NCBI GenBank assembly: GCA_027574665.1
Contig: CM050648.1
Span: 143,344,175 to 143,408,174, forward strand
Reading direction: 5' to 3'
Length of the DNA stretch: 64,000 bases
From: Rhynochetos jubatus
Taxonomy: Eukaryota > Chordata > Aves > Eurypygiformes > Rhynochetidae
Shown here: positions 47,771 to 59,100 of the stretch, piece by piece
Position numbering within the stretch: the first letter of the stretch is position 1
How the letters are laid out: each line of letters begins with the position of its first letter
Made by a program: the position numbers and the translations under genes
The notes under the pieces: model-generated
The model's input: the letters and a program-made list of their open reading frames with translations, nothing else
Database searches by the model: none
Told to the model about the DNA's origin: nothing

Positions 47771-48893
47771 CAGACAATCCACATACTCCAAGGTATGACA
47801 ACAGCACTCACCACCGAAGAAGCAGCAGTTCTGATTTCCAGAAGTGGCGTATCCAAAGGATGCCAGCACACCCACACCCTCCTGCCTCAGTTTCCTCTTT
47901 TTCTCCCCATCTCCGGACTGCAGCTCTTTCCTAACTTGTCCCCAAACCTTCACCGATGCTGACTGCAGCCAAGCGAATGCACAACTGTACCCATGCTCTT
48001 TGCTCACGATGAGGGAAGGTGGGCGCTCGCTGCCTTGCCCACAGGCGTGCTGTCCCTGCGAGGCACCAGGGAGAGCTTCCACAAGCACTGTAGAGTGACA
48101 CGGACTGCTTTGGAAGCAACTCCGTGCAAAATAGCCCCAGCGAGACGGCTAGAGTTCTGACGGACGCTAACCGAAGGCAGTTTGTGAGCTGGACACAATT
48201 GAAAGAAACCCCAAAAAATTATCTTTGAATTTCAAGGATCAGAAATTTGCAGCTTAAAGAAATTTAAATCTCCCTGGAAACTGTTTACCCACAAAAGCTC
48301 ACTCACAGTAAAGCGTTCTTTCAGTGTTAGAAGAGGTTGAAAACTAAAAGTTCGCAAAGCTCAAACAGGAGTGGAAGAGTGTTGAAGCTGGTTTTAAATA
48401 GACATTTTTAAAAATGTTTTTCCAGATCTTTTTTTATTTCCATGCTTGGAAGTATTTTCTAAGCTATTTAGCTGGTGAGCAAAAAAAAAACAGAAGTCAC
48501 TTCCAGGATCCACGAAAGAAAAAGGGTTCTTTCTGTAGGTTTCAAGGTGTTCTTGGGATTTTAACACTGGAAAAGTTTTCACAGCACACTTCGTCCGAAG
48601 GACCTTCCAAGAATGCATCGTTTACTGCAAAACAATCTCACAGAGAACTACAGAATCTCTGCCTAATTTATCTTTGGCATATTTTGGTAAGGTCCGTAGG
48701 ACTGAGTATACTGAGACTAGACAGCAGCCACTAAACGCAGTCCCTTAACAGGGTGCCCAGTGCACGGGAGCACCTACGTAGATGCTGCCTACATACTCCA
48801 CTTGCCAGCTGACGTACCAAACCATTCGAGCGATCGTTGGTTCATCGAGAGCCCAGACATTGCCAGCTTTTCAATTTTCACTTCAATAAAACA

Positions 48894-48913
48894 CCCCCCC
48901 CCCCCCCCCCCCC
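48894..48913. repeat. Poly(C) run, 20 bases
   Basis: Twenty uninterrupted cytosines between AACA and GAGGAG. The complementary strand is a G20 tract able to form a G-quadruplex. The length may be unreliable in the assembly. Confidence 0.9.
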
Positions 48914-49259
48914 GAGGAGAACACTTTCTCTTTTTAATCATATCCAGCCCTGTTTTCTGTAATGAAGAACTTCTTTTCCAGCCCCAAGAGAGCAATTTTT
49001 TGAATGTCACTTTCAGATAGCAAGATAAAAACCTCTGCTATTTGCAGAAAAAGCCTCTGACTACCATGTGCGGCTTGAACCACTTCCCAATTTATTTACT
49101 CTTCTGAGGTTGTTTACATTTTCAGACGGCCCAGCTCACTCAGCCCCAACAAGCTCGGGTTAGAGCTGCAAAAACACACTCTGCGCCGGCCACGAGACAG
49201 ACTTTGGACCTAAAGGCAACCGAAAGGCTCCTGGATCAAGCCATCTGTGTAAAAAAGAA

Positions 49260-49304
49260 GGGGTGGGGGGGGGGGTGGGGGGTGGGGGGGGGGGGGGGTG
49301 GGGA
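49260..49304. repeat. G-rich tract with T interruptions, about 45 bases
   Basis: Almost pure guanine in runs of 3-11 separated by single T residues, ending GGGAGT. It satisfies the G3+N1-7 quadruplex pattern several times over on the + strand. It lies about 350 bp from a C20 tract. Confidence 0.9.
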
Positions 49305-52300
49305 GTAAATCACATTTTCTGGTGAATGGTATCACTGAACTGCAGCATTAGGATGGATGGTGCAAGCCCTTAATTAGGCAAAGGCTGCTTTGCACACCTG
49401 AAACTGCCATTTATTCCCTGGAAAGCTGCAGGAGCCTCAGAGCAGCAGGTCGCTGCGTGGAAAAGGGAGATGAGAAAGAAGGACACCCTTAATTTGGTTG
49501 AAGAGCAGCTGGTTTTCTTCTTAATCCAATTAGCTCCTCCAGCAAGCCCTTACGCTTCAAGTCAATGAGGCTGAAGCACACTCAGCGCAATTCAGAGGCG
49601 ACACATCAACCACTTTCATCAAATGCTTCCAACTCTGAGGGCTCATGTTGTTTGTTCTTTCTAATATTAAAGACTAATTTTGATTTAGACTTAAGAGCCT
49701 TCTCCAGTGCAACCATCCCTCAGGAGGGAGCCGTGGCAACACGAGAGCACTCAATTAGTTGCGTGCTTGAAATTACTCACGGAAAGGAGCACGTTCACGT
49801 GGACAGAACATGTATTTTCCAAGTCCTACCTGGAGGGGGTTGCACGGCTAGCACTTTCGGCCCCCTGCTTTATAAGATCAGTAGTAACTTCAGCCTTGCA
49901 CAGTTGTCTTGCCTTTGCAAAGCTGCTCAGTCACTGACTTTTTCAACCTTCATTGTTCTTGGTATTTTACCACCTGCTGCTTCATTTTTTTGTTCTTATC
50001 TTATTACTGACAGAAACAAAATAGAAACCAGTTACTATTGAGCTGCCATATTATATCTTTAGCCACAACCACCCTCTTTATCACCTTCTCCCACTCTCCA
50101 GCACCTGGAGAGACGCATTCACTTCAGCAGAAATTATTTTTTCTGCTTTTGCATCTTTTTTTAAAGAAAAACTCGAAATTCAAGGCATTAGCTGGTGCAA
50201 AAAACAGGAAAAATATCACAATAGGGTGGGGGTTTTTAACTTTTCTGATATACACTATTTTTTGTTGCTCTTTGAGTTCATTTTTGATTGTTGGAGAACT
50301 TCTTGCATTCAGGAGGGAGCTTCTGGTCGATGCAGAGGTGAAATTTATATCCGTGTCTCCCACCTGGAGATTTTGTGTTCCAGCCATCTTCAAGGCAATG
50401 GCTGAAAATTCAGAGAATCAATCTCCATGCCTGCTCAAAAAGAAGTCAGACACTGAGATTTAACAAAATCCAAACCTGAGGGATTATGTGTGTGTCCCCC
50501 AGGGACCTTAACATTTCTGGAAGAGTCTTATTAAGACTTTTCAGTACCTTCTTGTTTCTACTCAGGTTTTTTAAAACCAAGATGATCTCTCACTTCCTAC
50601 TCAACCACTTAAAATCAAGGAATCATCAACCTAAGGCCTATGGGTAATACAAACATACACATCAAAAGCGCACGGTGACCTGCCGCCGAGCTTTGGCAGA
50701 AAACTGTGCAGACCATAAACCACACATTGGATTTGACCTTTTTCCTATTTTATGCAGCTAAAGAAAGATCAATAGGGATTGCTGGCAGTGAGACAGAGGG
50801 GATGTTTCTTTTATTTGGCTGTTAACAGATGTTCAGTGAAGGAAGGAAGAAAACAATTGTACTACTAGCAAGGTGCAAGAACTGACCGTCATTTAACGAG
50901 GCACACTGTAGAAAAACCTAAGGCCAGGAAGCACTTCTTAGCTCGTAACAGGGTGTTGCGCTCATCTGACTGAGCAGGAGGAAAAGACCCCTGGCACGGT
51001 AGGAAAGTGCACAGAAAACTCTGGTTATCCCCAGGGCAGCTTTCCTGGCACTGGATCGGAGCAAAGGAGTATTACTGAACAGAAGCAGCTCTTGTCCTAC
51101 CAAGGCCCAGATCCAGTGTCTACAAACCAAGACCCTTTGCAGCCTCCTCCGCCTCCAAAGGTGGAAAGCTGTCCCTGCGGGCTGGCCAGTTCCCTGCCCC
51201 GCGGCAGCATCGCTCTGTCCCGCACGGGCAGCCTGGCTCAGACCCGGAGTCCATCCAGCCCACTCTCTCATCTCCAGTATCGGCCATAAAATGGGAATAC
51301 AGGAACAGTTGGCACAAGGAGATGTAGTGGGAAAAAGAAGGATGGGGCAAGCATTCATAGCTGGTGATGCTTTGCCCAGTGGTCTCCCAGTTGTTGAGGC
51401 TTTTCAGCTCTGGAAACTTCCTGAGCCTCGGACAGTTTATCTACTTGGCACCTCTCGACAGATCCCTCTTTACAAGTATTTGTTCATTCTCTCCTCGAAT
51501 CCACAGAAACTGCAGGCATCCACAATTTCCTTTGAAGAGAGTGTACAAAGATTTCATTGGAGGGGGACCGTCCTTCTGTGGAGGACATCAAGTTAAGAAG
51601 ATCAATACCTCATCTATTCCAAACTCTTTTGAACTGCACTGTTTTACCTTACCCTTGTGCCTCTCAATGAAGAGCAAGGATGAGGAGTAGTCAGTCTTCC
51701 CCACAGGGACTCGGATAGCAACAGAAGGAGAAAAGCCTCAGCTTCTTCACCAAAAACCCTTCTGCAGACCTAGTGACATTCCTTTTCCCTGTGGGAGTCA
51801 TAGCTCGGGATCCCTCTGCACCCCACACTGAAAGATATCACAGATTTTTGAAGTGTGCATCGCTGGGCAACACATAAAACGCTCATTCCCAAAAAATATT
51901 ACCTGACCAGTCTGGCACAGTCTAAATTATCTGAGAGATAAATACTTCATATAATTTCACATTAAAAGAAACGCTAGGCCTCTCCAAATCTATTTTAGCC
52001 CATGCATACTAACTAGATATGCTGGGGCTATAAATACATGGCGGTGCAAGACAAGGAAAAAATAACGTAATGCTTATCTTGCACAGAATTCAGTACTTGG
52101 AAGAGTAAAAAAAAAAAAATCAGCAAGGCTGTTCAACAGTGGTTTATGAGCAGGTAAAAAGTTATATGCAACACCCAGTTGCTGAAGTTGGAAAGAAATT
52201 TCCATTTACATACAAGAGTTCCTACTACTGGGACAAATAGAAGAGCAAGAAGTGGTAAAATGCCTGTGCAACCCTCATTCATAACAAATTCTAGTCATCA

Positions 52301-52890
52301 GATCGCTTAGCTGTAAGGAATCAGAAAAGAAGCTGAAAGAACAAAAGGCTGAGCTGCTGGCAGGCAACCAGCAATCTCTAGCAGAGGTTGGTTACGACTC
52401 TTTCATCTGCACACCTCAACAAACACACAGCCAACCACGCACAACGCCTGCTGGCAACGTCTTACCAAGTTTCAGGAGCCTAAATGTAATGGTAGAGGGA
52501 ATAAAGCACAAAGGATTTTAAAAATCCATAGGCTCCTCCGTACGTTCTTAGGAGAGTTCTCAGCTTGCAGCTGAGGGCTGCAAACAGCTCTCAACTCTTG
52601 CAAATTATAACCAAAAGCATCAAAACCACCCCACCCCGTATCTCCCAGGAAAGCCCAGAATGACTACGTTAGTTGTAATTAAGAGACATTTTAGTTCAGC
52701 CATGAAACAGAAGTTCATATAATTCAAGATGCTTCTAAGAGAGGCATCGAAAATCAAGTAGCGATAAACAATTCTCTTGTAAAAATCTGTTTCTCTCTCA
52801 AGAACAAAGGTGTATTCGTATCTTGCAGACAAAGCAAACCAATCATTAGAACATTTCCATTCAAAAGGAAATAGATAAACAACTTAACCA

Positions 52891-52896
52891 TTTATT
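52891..52896 (-). terminator. NAA30: Distal NAA30 poly(A) signal AATAAA
   Basis: AATAAA on the - strand (context CAAATAAATGG), followed by T-rich minus-strand sequence including TTGGTTTGCTTTGTCTGC. Confidence 0.45.
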
Positions 52897-54281
52897 TGAC
52901 TGCATTGTATTTAGACAGCTTGTACATTTCATAACCCCACTGTTTGTTCTCATCAAAAAGGGTAAAGGGACAGAAGAATATAATCCACTCAGAACAGCAG
53001 TCCAGCATTGTGAGATACACTTGATATTTCCATAGATGCCCATCTGATACCTGAACTCCAAAATAGGTTGTAATGGTTATACAAGACCTGAAATTAACAT
53101 AGCACTCGGTTTTAGCAATGTCTTGCAGTGCCCTGAAAAAGAGTTTGTGACGTACTATGCAACACCAATTAGATTCTGCCTACTTTTCTTGAAGGTGAAC
53201 CTGATAATTTCTTTAAAAAAAACCCCACAATATAATGCAAACATCCATACCAACATGTCAGCCAATAGCAACATCCAGGCCGATTTAAACATAAAAGTGA
53301 TCAGCTTCTTGGTTAGATTTGTCAATGCAAAAGGCGAGGGGGGACGAGGACTGTGTTTTAGCAACAGGCGTGAGAATTAACCCACTTTTCCTTGCCAGAT
53401 TTCTTTTGAAAACCTATTTTCATCTCTTTACAAATACGGAACTTCCCACTCGATACCTAAATCCCAAGTAACACAGAGAACAACTCATGTTTCTTTTAAT
53501 ACAAACCAACACATACAGCTTCAGTATCTTCCGTAGCGAACTGTGTGTTACACAGCAGCAGTGTCAGAACCTTTCGGGCGATGTGCTCTTTTAAAAAAGA
53601 AGCGTGCACCTATTTTGCGCAGGGTTTTCCAAACGCTCATGGCGACAATTACTTCTTACAATAAACAAACGGAATTGTATTTGACGTTTGCTCTGAAGCC
53701 AGGTTTTTGGCAGTGCCTTCGTGAAAAGTGATTTCTGCTAACTTCTAAGACAGGTTTTGAATCCGAAGACGCCCACGGCTTAAATATTAACCAATGGAAA
53801 AGTTGCCTGTCTGGCTTCTCAGTTTTTAAACATCAGCAGACACACAAGATGGACTTGTGTCGCAAACTGCAAACCAGGCTAACAGCTGTTCACAAGGCAT
53901 GAAACCTCCCTGATCTGTCTCCGAAGTTCAAGCAAGCCAGAGCAGTCACTACGTCCTGGAACGCCGTTGAGAGAAATCTGCGTCACTTGATCTAACGTTA
54001 ACAACTTAGGAGTCTTAACTGCGAACAAAACCTCCTGAAGAGCCGCCCAGAACAACTGGCAAACCTGAAGGATTGGGACGTAACGTGAACAGGTTTGTCT
54101 CACGTCCCAAGGCAGTAGTGGCAACTCGCAGGCTTTACGCTGAACTCCACCAGTCGGGGAATAATAGACTCGGGCACCGTTTGAAATATGAGTTTTCTTT
54201 ACTGAGGGTACAAACCCCCTCAAAAGCACAAATGGTGTCTACGAGCAGAAAACTCAAAAGGGCCAATTTCCATTAAAAACC

Positions 54282-54287
54282 TTTATT
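54282..54287 (-). terminator. NAA30: Proximal NAA30 poly(A) signal AATAAA
   Basis: The + strand TTTATT reads AATAAA on the - strand. About 20-60 bases further on, the - strand is T/GT-rich (TTTGTGCTTTTGAGGGGGTT), as expected of a downstream element. Confidence 0.5.
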
Positions 54288-56026
54288 TCCAAATACAACT
54301 CATAATTTGTACATGGTAAGAAATGTCCATCACCATGTGCGATTGGTCTGTGCAAAATAAGGCTTTCCTTTAAAAATCCAGTTTTCCTGCACAGGGCTCT
54401 TTTCCAAATGTTACTGGAGGTAGGGGTTTTGTTGGTTTTGTTTTTAAATGTACAGTAATTAGCAAAAAAAAAAAAAAAAAGACACCCATGACTCAAACCA
54501 AACCCTAAAAAAAGAAAACGTAGTAAGGCAAATCTGAAGAGTACGCTCCACTACCGAAGAGCAGATTCACTGAGAGTTCATCCTTTTCACAGGTTACATA
54601 GGTGCTTCCACAAGTCAACTAATACCTTCCCCCACCCCCCAAAGTGAAAAAAACCCAACTGATTCATAGAACTGGGCTATAGAATCACACTGAACAAGAA
54701 AGCCTAGACACTGTCATTACTGAAAAAAAAAATTGATGGGTATTGGTAAAACCTATGCAAGCCCAATTTAAGAAAGGAAAATTAAAAAAAAAATAAAAAA
54801 AGAGAGCAAGAGCGAACGCAAGAAAGAAAAGGAGCGCGAGCGCGAAGTCCTTCCCCGCTGCTTCGAGTTTGGGAGGGAAAAAAATCCCCCAATAATTTAG
54901 CTCATGTAAGATCAGAGAAAATGAGAGCAGCTAAAAATGGATACAATACATCTCAAAATTGATTTCCAAGACCAAGAACCAAAGATTGAAGCATTTTAGA
55001 ACACTGAAGCAATCTGAATCTGGAAAAAAATTGTTCCAACTATCTTAAAATAGCTGTTTTTCAGAGCTTCTAGCAATAATTTCGATTAAATAAAATCATA
55101 CCAATTTACATTAATTTTCTATATCTTCTTTTAAAATCCCTCACTCTTTTATCGAAAAAAGTGCATCCAAAACCAGCAGAGAATTACTGGTGACATCAGG
55201 TTCTCTTTTAGCAGCTACTCACGGTTTTCAAAACAGCTTACACTTCTTGCTATAAGAAAAGAAGGGCCTTCCAAACCTTCGTTTGGGAGAAGTATCCAAA
55301 TTATAAAAATCTGAAATAATTTATTATCAAATCCAGAATTTAAATAAAAGCAGAAATTTTCCTGCAAAGACAATTGAGGAAAGTAAAAGAATAAAAGCAT
55401 GCACTCCAAACTTAGAGGTGAAGACAAATATACTTATCTATACAGGCCCTGGCAGACGCAATTTAATTGTTACTGTTACTCATTGTAACACACACCCCAC
55501 CCTACAATACATTTTTTTTTTCATTCACTAATCACTGAGGTACCAATATTTAAGAATGGAAAATTCAATATTGAAAAATAAAACCTAAAATTGAAGCCTT
55601 TTTTCCAGAAAACTATGGCAATTTTTGTATGAAATGTTAGTATACTTATAGAATTTTACAATCTACATTGGCTTTTTTTTCTGGAACCAAAAGTCGTGTT
55701 CCACATACAGGTTCTTCGATAAAATGTTCACTGTGTATGTAATACAGTCAGTAGACTTGCAAATGAATGAACATATCTTGGCTATCGACTGGCACATCTT
55801 GCTGGTACCAAAAGAACTCGAAGTCTGAAACAATCGGTTTTAATTCTGAACAAATGCGCCATGCCAAAGTGCAACAAATATGTGCGACACTCAATGAGAC
55901 ACTGACAGAAAGAGCTGCATGGAAATTACTAAGTCCACCTGCAAAGCAATTTTGTACAAATTGCATTGCATGCAAAGGACAACTCCGCGCTGTTGGGACG
56001 TCAGTTGCTTGATGTGACGGTTTCTT

Positions 56027-56164
56027 TTAACGCAGCCACAGTTTAAGACGCAGTGCATCAACTCCATTTAAATAGTATCTGAACAGCCTCTTGTCTCGCA
56101 CAAAACCAAGGTTTTCATAAAGTTTCAAAGCGGACTTATTTGTGATTTCTGTTTCCAATACAAC
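56027..56164 (-). CDS. NAA30: NAA30 terminal coding exon with stop codon
   Basis: 138 nt, 45 codons plus TAA (complement of 56027-56029). On the - strand the acceptor is CTTAAAG before GTTGTATTGG. It encodes [38 protein letters not shown] and RLKLWLR. Confidence 0.96.
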   Translation of the reverse strand, partial: VVLETEITNKSALKLYENLGFVRDKRLFRYYLNGVDALRLKLWLR

Positions 56165-59100
56165 CTTTAAGGAAAAAAAGAGAGAAAAAAATGCAGATCA
56201 TATTAGAAAGCAGTTGCAATTACGTGACTACTGAAACAACTTCCAAGGTTTTATTTAAAGGTACTTATTAGCAATGAATGAAATTAATCTTTTCTTGTCC
56301 TGCCTTATTCAAGCAACCCCCCTCCACTCCCACATGAAAAAACAAACCAACCCAGCAGTTAATTGTCACTTTAAGCAAGTTTCATTCATATCAAGATCTT
56401 ACTTCTTTGCAGTAAACAGTATTTCAACTCACCACCTAATAGTTAGGGTAAAAAAAAAAAAAAAACCCAAACCAAAACACCAAACGAAAAGCAACCCCTG
56501 CCTTCCAATACCCTCCCTTCCCCCCTTAAGAAAAACCAACGCCACACACCACTGAAAAAACAACCTACCAAACAGGTCAGGGTCCAAAACATACTTTGAA
56601 TTTTGAATGAGCAACTGAGCTTTTGCACGTCACAAGAACTTGGCTCGTGAGGTTTTGTTTAGTCATTTAATATCTTTGACCTCTAATTCAGTAGAATTAG
56701 ACCTAGATAGAAGCTTCAGCACTCCACCACTGTCAGAGGGTCAATGTTTGCAATATTTGTGCTCAGCACAAGTATCCCAAACTCAAATCAGAGTGCACTG
56801 CAGGAAGAAAAAGCAGCATTTTCCCTCTTTTTCCCCCTGCGTTGGTAAAACCCCAGTTGCAGGATGACCTGCCATAAACAGCTCAGACCAAACCCGAGTG
56901 CAAGAGTAGTCCAGATTAAGCAAAGGCTCAAAATTACCCTAGAAGTTTCAAGTACAGGCAAAGAACTCCACTGCCATTATCAAGAAGTCCAATAAAAAAC
57001 TGCTGAAGTACATCCCTCCAAATTGTTTTCCCCTCTTTTCCCCAAATGCTGTGAGCAGAGCTATGGCATACCTAGTAAGCCGTGCACCCACTCCAAACGA
57101 TCCAAACTTATTCTGCCTCTTCCCTTTTGTCCAACTCAATTATTTAAGGACAGATCATGGTTGTGCAAGAACACAGGCTGAACTAATAAGCTGACCAGAG
57201 CACATGCAGTCCCATGACCATGCACATTCACATATTAAACGAGAGCTGATGCACACTGCAGAAAGACCATATAATGAAAATACAGCCTAAGCAATTTCTG
57301 CTGCAAACCAGCGATCGCTCCTGGTGTTAACTTCACTAACGGCTATTTCTAAACCAGCATTTGATACCCACCCTGTAGTTAGGACTATATGCATAAAATC
57401 CCCTTAGTCCAAAGAAAAGTCAGCTGCTCCACCTCAAAACCCAGGACTCCCTTCCTTTCCAAAAAAAAAACCTGGCCAACATCCCCCCCACTCCCCCCAA
57501 AACCTGGAACAACATATTAGTCTGTATTTGTAGAGCCGTTTAAGACAATCTAATTTATGGACTCTGCAGCCCCAGTGCCTTCAGGCTTGCATCTCCATCT
57601 CCCCTCACCTGCCAGCCCACTAGGCTTCTTGTTGAGCTACTTCAAAAAGCAGCCTAGGAGAAAACCATTCCCTTTCCTCTCCATCAGGTTTGGTTTCTGC
57701 AGTTTGAGGAGTGGCTAAGTCAATGTAAGAGAGGGAGGCAGCCAGCAGTTAGACTGGTCAGCTTCAGTAAGATTTTAAAATCCACTTAATGTATATATTT
57801 GACCACTACTCCAGTTTCAAGCCACTCGAACCACATTCCAATAGATAATTCCCCCTGCGTTTCTCAGTGTAACAATGTTGAAAGAGGAATAAACCTGGGG
57901 ATAACAACTCAATGAACAATGTAAGACTTAAAAGTTCGTTTTCTCAAAAGGAACCGAGTCGCATCTTAAAATATTAATAGAGCCCTTAATTTACAGCAGG
58001 ACAGTCCGTTGTACCTGCACACTTAAGATAACCTCATTCAATTCTTTGTCTTATAGCAAGAATTAGAGATTAAATTTCTCTAGGTGGCACCTCATCGAAT
58101 AATACTGTCAAGTCTTGTGACTCGATCAAGTACTCTTAACATCCTTGATCCATTAAAATGGATTAGTATTAATTTATAACAAATTATGGAAGCGTGATGG
58201 GTTTCCTGAAGAGTGCTCTTTTCTACACAATGATGCGCACTGTACAACTACTTAATTCAAATTAAAACAAAGCATTACACCCAAGAGGAAATCTGACCCA
58301 GGTACACCCACAGTGCAGGAGACTCTTATTTCAGCTACAAATGGCATTCCCTCTCATAAAAGTTCAGTCACCTGGCAGAGTGATACAACAAGTCTGTATT
58401 CAACTGCAAGCTCGCACACCCTGCAACGCTGAAAGACTTCCAGCGCTGCAGATCACCGAATTTAAGGGAGTGGTTAAATGCTGAAATTCAGGTTTGTTGG
58501 AATCCCACTATCTGAGCGAATGCTCATCTCGAAAGCAAACGCAAGAGATTTGCTCTGGTATTTCTAAGGGAGGCTCACTGTAACGAGAAATAATTCCCTG
58601 ATCTCAACATCCTGCGTCGATCGCAAAGGGCTACAGACATGTTTCTCTTCTCTGAAAAGGACACGCGGTCATATTTTATACAAATTTCATTAGCTTAACT
58701 TTTGTGAAGGGTTCATCTCTTCCTTTCAATCAAACTGCAAACCTTCAGTCATTACATTTATTTTTGGTCTCAGAGGGTCTATTTTTTTGTGCACATGTGC
58801 CTGTTAAATCCTCTAATAACACAATCTCATCGTCCTCTGGAGACCAGCAAAGCTCTGACTGGATTTAACAGCATTTTCTGCACAAGTTGCAACTTTGTGA
58901 AGGCTGTTACTTTCTCTTACACCTTAAATTTCATAAGCCTCACATTTTACATCAACTCTCTAACTTTAACTGGGTTTAGAAGCAAGGAATCTTCTATGAG
59001 AGCAGAGATGTTTCTTCTTATTATGTGTTCATACCTAGAATTTATTCCTAAACTGAAGGAAAAATGGAGAGGTCAAGCTTTCTTGCTTCTTCAGTTCAAA

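Larger units (their letters stand above)
34761..52869. other. Gene-poor interval CCDC198-NAA30
   Basis: This 18 kb interval holds one CR1 copy (47379-47770), homopolymer runs (A at 40689-40707, T at 41283-41298, C at 48894-48913) and a G-rich tract at 49260-49304. Several AT-rich islands have homeodomain or POU/SOX-like sites (about 36490-36730, 40440-40570, 43343-43410 and 49340-49580). The longest open frames (38760-39479, 49565-50041 and 50038-50463) resemble no family known to me and are probably chance. No tRNA or rRNA was seen. Confidence 0.7.
52870..56026 (-). other. NAA30: NAA30 3'UTR (long form) with two candidate poly(A) sites
   Basis: This stretch lies downstream of the NAA30 stop on the - strand. 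Two minus-strand AATAAA signals are the best candidates: one at 54282-54287 (+ strand TTTATT), which would end a UTR of about 1.75 kb, and one at 52891-52896, which would end a UTR of about 3.1 kb. Both are followed on the - strand by T/GT-rich sequence. Mammalian NAA30 also has a long 3'UTR of several kilobases. Poly(A) at 54464-54480 on the + strand is a T run in the transcript. The exact ends are inferred. Confidence 0.6.

Noticed and set aside
49565-50463. Two overlapping open frames of 158 and 141 codons
   Set aside because: Low-complexity, Ser/Phe-rich translations with no known motif; the second has an antisense competitor. Likely chance.
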